Counted from the stretch's first letter, positions 1-11,166 are shown. The stretch: 64,000 nt of DNA from Gonocerus acuteangulatus (GCA_946811695.1 OX328130.1:76281599-76345598), one strand, 5' to 3'. Program-made: numbers and translations. Notes: generated by a model not told the origin, from the sequence alone.

Positions 1-174
1 TATTTCCTCTTTTAGCCCTTACCGAAGTTTCATAGCCTCAGTTCTTGACTTTTTTTCTTTATTTGATTGAGAGATGAGCTAGAGCTGATGTAAATATTCT
101 TCCATAGCTCTGGTCGTGTCTGCGTGGAAGAGTGACTTTTGGCAGCATTTTTTTGATATATCTTTTGGTTTATT

Positions 175-468
175 TTAGATTATAATCACCTTATTTAAAA
201 AAAAAAAAAAAAAAAAATCTACTTTACAGTAATGCTTCTCTATAAATGATAATTGACTTATAGGATTGCAAACACTTGATAGAGCCACATAAAGCTGACC
301 GTGTGAAAAACAGCTAATACTTAGATCCACAACCACAACTTTTTTTAGCGTCTGACCTTGGGTTATATTAATTTTCATCGCGAAAAATCGGCTCACTGGA
401 ATCTGAGATAAGCCATTTCTGAGATTAGTGTGCAGAAATGCACAGGCAACAACAATTCTAACAATCAT
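175..468 (-). pseudogene. Helitron Rep/Helicase remnant, helicase C-terminal part
   Basis: The minus strand reads a stretch with FAMKINITQGQTLKK followed by a run ending SHGQLYVALSSVCNP. This is the last conserved part of the Pif1-like helicase of autonomous Helitrons (INKSQGQTL and LYVALSRV motifs). The family unwinds DNA during rolling-circle transposition. Here only about 60 conserved residues remain, and the frame then runs into an A/T-rich tail (poly-A at 198-216) instead of a normal C-terminus. Upstream on the minus strand, around 470-740, no further helicase motif is clear. It is a dead fragment. A cellular PIF1 helicase is less likely, given the repeat context and the phrasing of the motif. 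Confidence 0.72.
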
Positions 469-1263
469 TGTTTTAGTGCTATTGCGTTGAAAAAGGCCCC
501 CAATAACATTTTATCTCATTTATCTTCCATGTACAGACAGCGATCCGTTACATTTTTATTATATCTATAGATTTCGCAATTTTGGGGAGGGGATATTTTA
601 TGTCTCTCGGCAAAAATCCATTCGAGGATTGCTCAACCAACTGAACTGAAGTTGGTGTACAGAAAATGATATTTTTGAAAATGTGGTTTTCCATACAAAA
701 AAAAGGAATACAAATAAATAGCAATTTTAACAACTTACCCAAAACTGTTGAGTTTCATCTGTGAACAATTATAATCAATCAAAATAAATTTTTTGTTGTT
801 GCTAAATTTTGTCGGAGGACATCTTCATAATATTTTTGTTATTTTTTTATGGAGTTCAATATGCAATTTGGAAACTTATGATTCTGAATGACATTTATCT
901 ACAGAAGATGTTTGAGAAATTGGTAGAACATAGAACACTAATCCCTGTTTTGAGATTGCTATACAGTTTCTAGTTCTATTTCTGGAGGTTCAGTGGCCGT
1001 GAGTATTAACACTTTCAATGAGGGTGTCATTTCGAAAGGATACTAGCGATCTTACTCATTTACGAGTGTCCCTTCGGAAGGACACTCCTCCATTACTTTT
1101 CCCTTTACAGCACCAGGTAAAGACAGTTGCCTTCAGTATTGTTTGGGCTTTCCAACAGTGCTTTCCATTTTCAAATCGGCTGACTGGAAGATTTTTTATG
1201 AAAAAAAATTGTCTACATGAAAAATTCAAACAAAAAATACTCCATACTGAGGTATTCCCAAAC
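469..1263. other. AT-rich stretch, no recognised gene
   Basis: I see no coding feature with support. The short open frame on the minus strand at 548-742 may be further Helitron-derived sequence but has no motif I recognise. Near 1060-1090 there is a small hairpin, GAGTGTCC/GGACACTC with an 8-nt loop. Confidence 0.4.
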
Positions 1264-1268
1264 AATGA

Positions 1269-1664
1269 CAGGGTGTCTTCTGCATGCAAAAGTCACGAAA
1301 GTCATGAAAATGTCACGAAATTGAAAATAGGGCACGAAAATCATGAAAAAGTCATGAATTTTGAAACCAAGTCACGAAATTTCAGTTTTAACCGGATTGT
1401 AATGTTATCCCAGTACTTCGGCGCATTCGTAATTGTCGCCGTTTTTGTATGCATTTACAAATAAATTATTCATTTTTTTTAAACATATGCAGACTTAAAT
1501 ATTGAAATTCTATAAACAGGGCCAATTTTACGCCAATAGTTAAGGCTTTTTCATTTTGATTGAAATTATTTTATTTTTAATGAGCATGAAATTTGCTTTT
1601 CAAATCATTAAAATGTCATGAAAAAGTCCCGAAATTGGCTTTCACAAAAGTAGTAGACATCCTG
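1269..1664. mobile_element. MITE-like element with short TIRs and AATGA duplication
   Basis: The left end reads CAGGGTGTCT and the right end AGACATCCTG, an inverted pair with one mismatch. AATGA flanks both ends (1264-1268 and 1665-1669). The subterminal sequence on both sides is rich in GTCACGAAA and GTCATGAAA motifs. No transposase is encoded. The length (396 bp) suits a non-autonomous DNA transposon. The superfamily is uncertain; a 5-bp duplication does not settle it. Confidence 0.6.
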
Positions 1665-1689
1665 AATGACAGCCGCAGCGAAAGTGTTA

Positions 1690-1830
1690 AGGTGTGAGCA
1701 TTCCATGCCAAAGGTCGTGGGTTCCCTTCCCTCTAGGGTTGGAGGCTTTTCTTTGGAAAAAAGAAAATGCATCAGCCCTATCATGGCTAAAAAAAGCGAT
1801 AATCTGTCCCAATAATCTATGTTATGAATA
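1690..1830 (+). mobile_element. tRNA-derived SINE, copy 1
   Basis: An A-box-like GTGTGAGCATTCCATGCC at 1692 is followed by a B-box-like GGTCGTGGGTTCCC at 1713, spaced as in a Pol III tRNA promoter. The body contains CAGCCCTATC.TGGCTA.AAAA, shared with copies near 4890, 6565 and 32045. Confidence 0.7.
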
Positions 1831-1880
1831 AGTGAGTGTTAAAAATTTATTAATTATTGAAAAGTTACTCTAATAAATGC

Positions 1881-2540
1881 ACTTAGTCGCTTTTCAGGCT
1901 GAACTGAATGTCAACAAATAAAATTTGTGAATTAATAAAAATGATTTATTAATCCCAGCTCAACTAGTTTCGTACCTTTAGTGTCTCATCGGGAGCTAAA
2001 ATTGAAAATATTTTCAGCCACAGTAAGGAAGATTACCTTCCACTATTTGGGCCGTCATGACAGAAGCTCAGAACAATGGATGTACAATAATTTCTGGGCA
2101 AGAAATTATTGCTCATCCGTAAGGCATGGTTCTCCTTCTTCTCATCGCCCTGATGAATTTCAAACCGAAAACGTCCGCAAGAAATAAAACATATTTTCTT
2201 TTAAAAAGTGTAGTTTTATTAAGATACCACGACCAATCCCTGACTAAATCTACCTTCGCAATCCCAACTATGAACAATCTCCTCTCAATAAAGCTGATCG
2301 TATCGATGTTCGGTGAGCGGTCTTTGTCAAATAGAATCTGCTGACTGACTGGCGCCATTGTTCTTAGCTTCAGTCATGACTTGGCCCTCATAGTTTAAGG
2401 TTCTCTTGTCTGTAAATATTCTCAATTTTAGATCCTGATGAGGCACTAAAGGTGCAAAGCTAGTTTAGCTGGGATTAAGAAATAATTTTTATTAATTCAT
2501 ATATTTTATTTGTTGACTTTTAGCTTGATAAGTGACCAAG
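1881..2540. mobile_element. MITE with ~135-bp terminal inverted repeats
   Basis: Sequence 1881-2018 matches the reverse complement of 2409-2540 over about 130 bp. Shared blocks include GTCAACAAATAAAAT, TTAATCCCAGCT and TAGTGYCTCATC. The inner ~390 bp have overlapping short open frames but no motif I recognise. Neither the superfamily nor a clear target duplication can be stated. The element lies in the intron just upstream of the EBP2-like terminal exon. Confidence 0.75.
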
Positions 2541-2674
2541 TTAAAATTTAAATAATTCTATTTCTAAATAATTTGTTTATCCAAACGTTACGCTTTTGAA
2601 AAATTACTGCTTTCTTTGACATACTCTAAGAACTTGAATGGAGCTTATATTTGATACCCTTCTCTTTTTTTCAG

Positions 2675-2891
2675 GTCAATGCAGAAAAGAAAATACAAGG
2701 ACACAAAGTTTGGTTATGGAGGAAAGAAGAGAGGATTGAAAAGAAATACTAGGGATAGTACTAGTGGTATTAAGAAGGATGTAAAGAAAACTGCTTTCAA
2801 GAAGGGCGGGGCTAATAGCAAAAATATGAAAGCAAAACGTCCAGGAAAGAGTGTTCGACAGAAAATTAGATCTAAAAAAAATAATAGATAA
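2675..2891 (+). CDS. EBP2 (EBNA1BP2) homologue: EBP2-like rRNA-processing protein, terminal exon
   Basis: A polypyrimidine tract and acceptor (TTCTCTTTTTTTCAG, AG at 2673-2674) precede an open frame coding KRKYKDTKFGYGGKKRG and then KAKRPGKSVRQKIRS. This matches the C-terminus of EBP2, a nucleolar protein needed for pre-rRNA processing and 60S subunit assembly: a KFGFGGKKRG block, a low-complexity linker and a K/R-rich RPGKxxR tail. Base 2675 completes a split codon, so I read it as an exon and not as starting at the ATG at 2679. The stop TAA at 2889-2891 overlaps AATAAA at 2891-2896, which implies a very short 3'UTR. The upstream exons are not seen and would lie beyond the left edge, across an intron filled with transposons. 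Family assignment comes from motif recognition; a retrocopy is unlikely because the exon border is clean. Confidence 0.8.
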
Positions 2892-3100
2892 ATAAATTGT
2901 AATATACTGTGATTATTATATTTTGTTGTATATTGTACTTTAAGGAAATTCTTTCTGTAAGCTAATACATTTTTATTTTGTAATTATTTTTTCCTGCCTT
3001 TAAATTCAAGATTTAAATGAATCTCACAATTACATGCACTCGAAACGAGATACCCGTTTAAGTGGTCACTAAACAGGGTGTCCGTAACGTGGGCTGTGTA

Positions 3101-4689
3101 CAGGGTGTCACAAAAATAATGGTCATCTGTTGGCCAGATGATTCTCCAATGCCCCCCTAAAAATTGACCTTGAAATGTCATTTAAGGTCAAATTTTTCTA
3201 TTGCATATTTTGAATCTACGAGTCATGAGGAAGAAAAAAGTCAACGGCACCATAGGTCAGAAATGACTCCTGATGGTCACATTTACCATTAACAGCGTAT
3301 ACGTGGGCCATTCCATTCCAATTGTCAAATGGTGGCCGATTTTGCAATTTTTTTTGTTTACATGTTCTACTAAGATTGCCGTACGCAAAACTACATCGTT
3401 TGAATTTTTTAAAAAAGCACCTTCCAGTATAAAAAAATATAAGTATATTGAAAAACGAGCCTCTCAGCGGAATTAATTAGAGGACAATAACTCACATTTT
3501 GCAATTGACAGGAATGCCTTGATGAGGTTATTCTCAAAGCCTATCAAGGGCTCTTTGCCATCAGCTTTCAACCAATCGCTGAAATTACTCATTAGAGATT
3601 TCACAGGTCATGTATGAATTTCATTAGCTACCCAGTCCTCGAGTCCCTCTCAGAATAAAGAATATAATAATTGCCCTCCCCTGATCCAGGCTACTATGAG
3701 CTGAGAAGAATGGCCCAAGCTACGGGAGTCTCGAGGATGATGGTCCGCCGGATCCTTCGGGAAGAACATCTCCCTTCAGATTACAGCAAGTTGAGGCCCG
3801 GGGGTCAGGAGCAGAGATCATTGTTTCGAAGGTGGGTGCTGGACATGTTGGAACGTCATCCACACTTCCTCCAGCGGGTATTGTGGACTGATGAAAGATC
3901 GTTTTCCAGCGTCATCGTCCACTGCAGGCAAAATGGACGAGAATAACTTGGGCATTTGAAACAATTTTGAGAAATTCTCGCCAGGTCCTTTGCCGAGTGA
4001 GGAGGAATTTGAAAGCAAGGTTGGCAGCTTGCCTCAGGAATGAAGTCCAAAATATTGAAGCTAGAGAACTAGCTAGAATAGAAGAGGAAGATATTCTATC
4101 CTCTAGTCTGTGAGGGACTCGAGGACTGGCTGCTTCGTGGAATTCATAAATGACCTGTGAAATCCTTAATGAGTAATATCAACGATTGATTGAAAGCTTG
4201 TGGCAAAGAGTTCTTGATAAGCTTCGAGAATAACCTCATGAAGGCATTCCTGTCACTTGTAAAATATGAGTTATGGTTCTCCAATGAATGCCGCTGAGAG
4301 GGCCGTTTTTCAATATACTTCTATTTTTTTATACTGGAAGATGCTTGTTTAAAAAATTCAAACGAGGTAGTTTTGCTTACGGCAATCTTAGTAGAACATG
4401 TAAACAAAAAAAAATTCAAAATCGGCCACCATTTGACAATTGGAATGGAATGGCCCACGTATACGCTGTTAATGGTAAATGTGACCATCAGGAGTCATTT
4501 CTGACCTATGGTGCCGTTGACTGTTTTCTTCCTCATGACTCGTAGATTCGAAATATGCAATATAAAAATTTGACCTTGAATAACATTTCAAGGTCAATTT
4601 TGCGGGGGTTAATATGGGGGATATTTTTTCCGATCTCGCATTGGAGAATATTCTGGCCAACGGGTGACCATTATTTTTGGGACACCCTG
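3101..4689. mobile_element. Tc1/mariner-type element with ~570-bp inverted repeats
   Basis: The left end (CAGGGTGTCACAAAAATAAT) and the right end (rc CAGGGTGTCCCAAAAATAAT) are bounded by TA at 3099-3100 and 4690-4691. This is the TA duplication of the IS630/Tc1/mariner superfamily. The two arms can be followed as diverged inverted copies from 3101 to about 3665 and from about 4095 to 4689, including ACGTGGGCCATTCCATTCCA and CCTCGAGTCC blocks. That makes it a foldback-like element around a ~430-bp centre. The centre carries a transposase remnant. Confidence 0.82.
3695..3946 (+). pseudogene. Tc1/mariner-type transposase fragment
   Basis: The frame reads YELRRMAQATGVSRMMVRRI, a helix-turn-helix. 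After a spacer comes RRWVLDMLERHPHFLQRVLW followed by TDE. That pattern (HTH, then RRxxF..WxLexl..dp.Fl.rvlwTDE) is the DNA-binding region and first catalytic aspartate of mariner-like DDE transposases common in arthropods. The frame stops shortly after, and the second and third catalytic acidic residues are absent. The element is therefore non-autonomous. An upstream start cannot be assigned, because the long inverted repeat begins just before it. Confidence 0.72.
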
Positions 4690-4691
4690 TA

Positions 4692-4885
4692 CATGATGTG
4701 AAAAGGAACAAGTGAGTATTAGAATGGTGGTGAGGGACCTTACTTGTTGCTTAGTAAATAGAAGCCATTCCTATTCACTTGTACTAACCGAGTTTACTAA
4801 TACTTGTCATTAAATAATAAACTTACTCGTAGGTACAAGTGCTTAGGTGACAAGCAAAAATTACGAGTTCTAAGCTCCTGTAAAC
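4692..4885. other. Short intergenic stretch
   Basis: Nothing recognised apart from imperfect ACTTGT/ACAAGT motifs, which resemble those in the 84-bp array near 32.4 kb. Confidence 0.3.
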
Positions 4886-5035
4886 CCGTCATGAGGCCTG
4901 AGCACTTCATGCCTGAAGTCATGGGTTCGATTCCCACTAGGTTTCTCTCGTTGTAAAAGAAACTACATCAACCCTATCCTGATTGAAAAAGGATGACAAC
5001 CTCTCCTGAAAATCTGCGTTATTTATAAATAAACG
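4886..5035 (+). mobile_element. tRNA-derived SINE, copy 2
   Basis: The A-box-like stretch is GCCTGAGCACTTCATGCC and the B box is GGTTCGATTCCC (4924-4935). The body (CAACCCTATCCTGATTGAAA) and 3' end match the copies at 1690 and 32045. Confidence 0.75.
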
Positions 5036-5059
5036 GTAGACCAGATTGTAGTTGCCTCA

Positions 5060-6240
5060 TACCTTCCGCAGTACAAGCTGCACCTGTGCCTGTGTTTGGC
5101 CTTTAGTGTGCCTACTAAGCTGGCAAAACCATACCTTGCACTCCACGTGAACTATAGACACTGCCTGACTACTGGCCTCCTGATTGCATCCTTGTTTAGC
5201 CTCGCAAAATATTCTTCTTCTTCATCCAACTCCTGTCCTTGGCTGTTCAGCTATTCGATGCCGTAAAACCCAGTAAAGCCGTGCGTGTCCTTCTTTGGTG
5301 TCACCTCCAGTGTTCCTCTGCAGAGCTGTGCAGTGCAAAAGATGATCCGCAGTCCCGACCTTCTGGGAGTACAGTGTACAAGTTGGAGAATCTGCTAAAC
5401 CTATCCTATGTAAATGGCTCTTCCCATCCTAAAGGTAGCCACTGCAATTCCTCGGGGAAGGCTCTCGGGTTTTGACATTATGGGCTCCCAAATTTTTCCC
5501 ACTGCAGCATTTCTCCAAGAATCCACAATAGCTGCCCTTATACTGAAGAGATTACGTGGCATATATTTGTGCAAGCGACGGTAAGACGTGGTTGGCTCAT
5601 TATGCATCCTTCTTTGGCTAGCCTGTCGGCTTCTTCATTCCCTAGTATATTTCAATGTCCATGTATTCCCATTTCGGTAATTTTTGAAGCCTTAAAAGTC
5701 TTTCCCTGCATTTTAGAATTAGGTCATCATGTTGACAGTCTTGTGAAGTCAAAGCCTGGAGTGCAGCAGTTGTCTGATAAAAATACTACTTTTCGCTCGA
5801 TGACCAGAGCGACAAGGCCATTAGCTGCTTTGCTTATAGCTGCGACTTCTGCGTCGAAATTTTTCCCAAAGGTAAATCTCCTGAGGTGACAGAAGTATCC
5901 CGCTCCAGTGCCCTCTGATGTCGCTAATCCATCAGTGTAAATGTGGATCTACTCGGGAAATGGGTAGATTTTTGCAATTCTTTTGACTGTCGCTGCTTTC
6001 AGGAGTTGAGTCCATCTTAGGTTTATCGATTTCTCGAATTATGGATTAGGTTGGCAGCTCTCGTATTTTTCAGTAAAACACGGGTTTTCTGAAACCTTGT
6101 CGCGCACCAGTGTTAATGTTATATTTGGCTGCAAGATCTTGAACGTGTACCGTCGGTCTGAGCTGGGTTTTCAGTCTTAAGCCGGATGGGCTTGCCTTCA
6201 GAGGTTATATGACGTCCTATGGCACCTTTCAACGAATTTC
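5060..6240 (-). pseudogene. Non-LTR retrotransposon ORF2 fragment: RNase H and C-terminus
   Basis: Minus-strand translation from about 5950 gives IHIYTDGLATSEGTGAGYF, then FDAEVAAISKAANGL, then VVFLSD. These are the D, E and D motifs of an RNase HI domain inside a LINE polyprotein. After an in-frame stop, GNEEADRLAKEG (about 5640-5600) is the fourth RNase H motif. Farther downstream, near 5470-5300, a GIAVATFRMG-type segment and a Cys/His-rich segment (SPTCTL...HLLHC) match the end of such ORFs. Upstream (6240-5960) is the spacer after the reverse transcriptase. At least two stops break the frame. It differs in sequence from the jockey-type copies elsewhere in the window. Confidence 0.78.
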
Positions 6241-6560
6241 AGAGTGGTTTTGCCTCACAAAATATAGAAGCCAATGATACACATTTATATGTAACATGAA
6301 AGAAATTGTTAAAATATAAACAAATTTAAGCAGTTATTACAGATTATTCTATTACAAACTATACTTTCATCCGATAAAATTGTAACGTTTTTAGTTGAGG
6401 TTACTAATTTTCTACAGGTTAACCGCTGAATGTCCCTTAAAAATATTTCTAATCTTCACTATTTACTATACCAATTTCCACCAAAATAAACAAGTAACAG
6501 AGAAAGGGAAAAAAACTTCTATTTGAAGAATTGTGTATTCAATTAGAAATATTCTATTAC
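6241..6560. other. AT-rich stretch, no recognised feature
   Basis: No gene or classifiable repeat seen. Confidence 0.4.
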
Positions 6561-6564
6561 TCTA

Positions 6565-6840
6565 GACAGCCCTATCCTGGCTAGAAAAGGGTGGTGGCCA
6601 ACGGCCATAGCCACGTTGAATGCACCGGTTCCCGTAGATCATCGAAGTTAAGCAACGTCGGGCGTGGTCAGAACCTGAATGGGTGACCGACCTCGTGCTG
6701 TTGGTATTATAAAAGGGTGGCAACCTATAGATAGCCCGGCGTTAATAGCCCAATTGTTGATACGCCGTTAAACGCACAAAAAAAAAAAAAAGAAAAAAAA
6801 AAAAAAAAAAGGGTGGTGACCTATAGATAAACCGTCCTTA
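6565..6840 (+). mobile_element. Truncated tRNA-SINE body split by a 5S-SINE
   Basis: CAGCCCTATCCTGGCTAGAAA at 6569-6588 is the tRNA-SINE body seen at 1770 and 32110. It continues after 6811 as GGTGACCTATAG. The 5S-headed SINE sits inside it, so the tRNA-SINE is the older insertion. Confidence 0.6.
6597..6810 (+). mobile_element. 5S rRNA-headed SINE (SINE3-like), copy 1, with TSD
   Basis: Positions 6597-6707 are nearly a whole 5S rRNA: they start GCCAACGG and hold GAAGTTAAGCAACGTCGGGC and GGGTGACCG, covering the internal A box, intermediate element and C box. About 10 nt are missing between GACCG and the 3' strand of the closing stem. A ~70-nt tail domain (CCCGGCGTTAATAGCCCAAT...GCCGTTAAA) and an A-rich tract follow. 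GGGTGGTG is duplicated on both sides (6589-6596 and 6811-6818), which is the mark of target-primed reverse transcription. The 5S part should supply a Pol III promoter. It is a SINE head, not a standing 5S gene. Confidence 0.88.
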
Positions 6841-6845
6841 AATCA

Positions 6846-7115
6846 TGGGCGTATTTAGAAAATAATTTCGGAGGGGGCTGGGAAAATTTCCGGGGGGGGG
6901 CTGAGACCATTTCCGGTGTATGGAATACTAACAATTTAAATCTTGGAAGAGTTTAAGCCAACTTAAAAGCTATTACACCCAAAATAGAATATGTTTTATG
7001 AACTAAATGATCTTACTTAATTTATTTTTAAGGGTTTTATGAAATTTTTACCGATCAAATCAAAATTACGGGGGGGGGGCTGCAGCCCCCTCAGCCACCC
7101 CTTATATATGCCCAT
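6846..7115. mobile_element. MITE with ATGGGCGTAT ends and G-run subterminal blocks
   Basis: The ends ATGGGCGTATTTA and TATATATGCCCAT are inverted. Inside both ends are long G or C runs (GGGGGGGGGCTG.. and CAGCCCCCTCAGCC). The body (CTATTACACCCAAAAT) recurs at 31024-31268. No coding capacity. Confidence 0.72.
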
Positions 7116-7255
7116 GCCTTAAATTCGTAGTCAATAATAAAGGACGTTAGAATTTAAATTTTACTCTAGACAGCGGGTAATTATTACTTTGAGTCTTCAT
7201 TATTAAAAGTTTGGTTAAATTTAAATACAGAAAACAAAAATACTAAATTTTCCTT

Positions 7256-8761
7256 ATGCCAAATATGCCGTATAAAGACAGAATAAATTCACTGGATAGT
7301 GGAGTACACTTACATTATTTTGCGATAAAAAGAGAAAAGTTATTGAATTGCAATAAGGAACGCAGCGATGATGAAGTCGGATATGATTTGGGGGAAGAAA
7401 TCATAGAAAATGACCAAGAGTATTTGTATATGAAAGAGAGGTTTGACTCTAACGAAAACAGTAGAAACGATTTCTTAGCTCAAAATGAAGACCTCGATAA
7501 ATCTGGCGGGTTGTTGAATTGCTTCAAGGGAATATTTTCACCAAGAAAACCGCCAAAAGCACCTGTTGCATGTATAGAGGGAAAAGCAGAACCTTCTTCA
7601 GAGCTGACTACGGGCGACGAAAGCAAAACGGCTATAGATGCTTTCACAGCCCTTCTGACAGAGGAATACAGCAGCCTGTCTTCTTTGGTCGGCAAGGAGT
7701 TCACGTTGACAACTTCTGTCAGCGTGGAAGCAATCGAAGACGGCTTGGAACCCAACGTCATCCTCAGAGGTTGCATACCGTTCACCGTCAACACCCCCAA
7801 GGGCGTCAAGAAGAAGAAAGTACGCGTCTTGGGGAAGCTGTACAACGCCAAAGGTGACTTGACGGACTCCAGTAACACGACGCATCAGTCAACAAGAACA
7901 CAACTCTCGCTAGAAGGGACCTCAACGCAATCAAAAATACTGATTAAATTGGACTCGCAATTCAGACACGGTAGCTCGGTTTCTGTGGACGTACATTGGC
8001 AACAAACTGAGAGATACACACTGGAGCAATATCAGCAAGTTTTTTATGGCTCACTGGTGACGAGAAATGCAAACAAATCGGCCAGAAAAACGTGTTACGA
8101 AAGCGTCCTTGAAAAACACAAAGAAAACAGAGAAGAACCAGTAGTTCCACTAAAATCTATAACTTTAACAAGAGTCCGAATGAAAGTTACCAAGTACGCC
8201 GACGGATCGGAAGTAAAAGAAACTTGTGGCAAAGAGAAAATTACACTCAAAGCACCGAGCGGGATTTTTTACAAATGCGACGAAGAAAGCAGAATGTTAA
8301 AGTGCATTGAGCAAAAAAAGTATTCCACCAGTGAAAGCGGGATAAAAACGATTTCCAGCTTGAAAAAAAGGACTAAAAAATTAAAAAGGATCAAAAGTAG
8401 GAATTCCACGAGAATGTTGTCGTCAGTAAATCAGGATTCTTGTGGAGAAATTGGTGACTTACCGCTGGAAAACGCCTTCACTCAAGACGCATTTTACTGC
8501 GTTCGACCGGATGCAAACGAAGATAAAGACGAATTAAATACGGAAGTAGTACGAACGAATAACGGATCGAAGCAGATAAATGTGGAAGAAATGAAGAAAA
8601 GCGGGTTTTATCAACAGATCTATTTCCCGTTTCCACAGAGCTACTGTCGAGATGTAGTGGATGGCTACTGTCCGCTCACCTGGCTTTACAATTCCTACGA
8701 CAAGACTAAATCATTCCTCAGAGGTTTTATGGTCAACGAAAACCAATTGTCCATTCTGTAA
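7256..8761 (+). CDS. Intronless 501-residue protein of unknown function
   Basis: This is the longest non-repetitive open frame in the window, and I do not recognise the family. The start at 7256 is the first ATG; a second in-frame ATG lies three codons on. The N-terminal ~90 residues are acidic and polar. Next comes GLLNCFKGIFSPRKPPKAP (about residues 86-103), then a better conserved-looking region of alternating hydrophobic residues (FTLTTSVSVEAIEDGLEPNV and HGSSVSVDVHW, about 160-260) that suggests a beta-rich fold. A strongly basic KKRTKKLKRIKSRN segment lies near 370-383. No signal peptide or membrane segment is apparent. Codon use is richer in G/C around 7590-7900. AATAAA overlaps the stop (8761-8766), another is at 8785-8790, and an A10 run lies at 8803-8812. 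The absence of introns and this A run allow a retrogene. The long intact frame argues for coding. Confidence 0.7.
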   Translation: MPNMPYKDRINSLDSGVHLHYFAIKREKLLNCNKERSDDEVGYDLGEEIIENDQEYLYMKERFDSNENSRNDFLAQNEDLDKSGGLLNCFKGIFSPRKPPKAPVACIEGKAEPSSELTTGDESKTAIDAFTALLTEEYSSLSSLVGKEFTLTTSVSVEAIEDGLEPNVILRGCIPFTVNTPKGVKKKKVRVLGKLYNAKGDLTDSSNTTHQSTRTQLSLEGTSTQSKILIKLDSQFRHGSSVSVDVHWQQTERYTLEQYQQVFYGSLVTRNANKSARKTCYESVLEKHKENREEPVVPLKSITLTRVRMKVTKYADGSEVKETCGKEKITLKAPSGIFYKCDEESRMLKCIEQKKYSTSESGIKTISSLKKRTKKLKRIKSRNSTRMLSSVNQDSCGEIGDLPLENAFTQDAFYCVRPDANEDKDELNTEVVRTNNGSKQINVEEMKKSGFYQQIYFPFPQSYCRDVVDGYCPLTWLYNSYDKTKSFLRGFMVNENQLSIL

Positions 8762-8784
8762 ATAAAAAGTGTTTATATTAATCA

Positions 8785-8812
8785 GAATAAATTATTTTAA
8801 ATAAAAAAAAAA
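8785..8812 (+). promoter_or_regulatory. Polyadenylation signal and A-run after the 501-residue ORF
   Basis: AATAAA at 8785-8790 is followed 12 nt later by A10. This could be a genomic poly(A) signal region, or the poly(A) scar of a retrocopy. Confidence 0.4.
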
Positions 8813-9300
8813 TCAAATGAATGATAAATTTCCCGTCACGCAGGAGCTGCATAAAAAAGCGCATTCTTCAAAAATGTTATTACTACGATGAACATAAAAA
8901 GTTTTGTTTGTTTTTCACTTACCGAAGAAATCAGGTTGAGCTCTTGGCCGGATTTTTGAAGAATTACTAAAAGTAACTCTTCTGAATAAATATCTGTAAC
9001 CCGGAAGTTAAGGACACCATGTCCATTTTTTTATTAAATTGACTTAACAACATGTTCATAATGTGGATTTTTCGATCCATATAATGGTATAGGGCACTAT
9101 GTCCTGTTCTCATAAATAACGAAGATAAGACAGTGAAAAATAAAATCATGTCCGTTTTCATTAGTACTTACGTACAGGTATAGAAAATAATTTAAGGAAA
9201 CTCGCTCGAATCGTGCTCAACTGAAGCTCAACAGACGATATTGTCCTAAGACGCAGGTTGGTCAAAGCAGGACCAACTACCCTTCCCCCTAATTCATTTC
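8813..9300. other. Intergenic stretch with a family A end fragment
   Basis: At 8834-8855 CCCGTCACGCAGGAGCTGCA repeats the start of dispersed family A. The rest is unassigned. Confidence 0.4.
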
Positions 9301-9306
9301 AGATCA

Positions 9307-9308
<2 letters not shown>

Positions 9309-9370
<62 letters not shown>

Positions 9371-9382
9371 GTATATATATAT
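9309..9382. repeat. (TA)n microsatellite
   Basis: Near-uninterrupted TA dinucleotides. The open frames through it are meaningless. Confidence 0.95.
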
Positions 9383-9510
9383 TATTTTATTTATTTATTT
9401 ATTGTGAGTATCGCAACGGAGGCGACGAGCTCATTAAAACGACAGAATCAAAGGCAGTTAGCATTGGTCAGATCTACGAATGGTCAGTTGTCCTTAAAAA
9501 AAAAAAAAAA

Positions 9511-10977
<1,467 letters not shown>

Positions 10978-10984
10978 AAAGAAA

Positions 10985-11166
10985 AAAAAAAAAAAAACAA
11001 ACGATTGTTGTCCTAAAAATATGTAAACTAACAAAAATTATCAATCAAAATCATTATATAGAATAAAAACAAAAAGTAAATAAAAATATTTGCCTAAAAC
11101 GTACGTTATATTTTTGAATAGATGTTTTCATGCTTTCAATGTGTGCAATAGTCGATGCTACTTTTT
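10985..11166. other. AT-rich left flank of the satellite
   Basis: A poly-A tract (10981-10997) and unassigned AT-rich sequence. No LINE coding sequence is visible before the array starts. Confidence 0.4.

Noticed and set aside
1018..1464. 148-codon plus-strand gene
   Set aside because: It overlaps the MITE at 1269-1664, has no recognisable motif, and its composition reflects GTCATGAAAA repeats.
5239..5889. Plus-strand frames near 5.2-5.9 kb
   Set aside because: They are shadows of the minus-strand LINE RNase H region.
6597..6707. Functional 5S rRNA gene
   Set aside because: About 10 nt near the 3' stem are missing, and a SINE tail and target duplications follow. The second copy at 63430 is the same.
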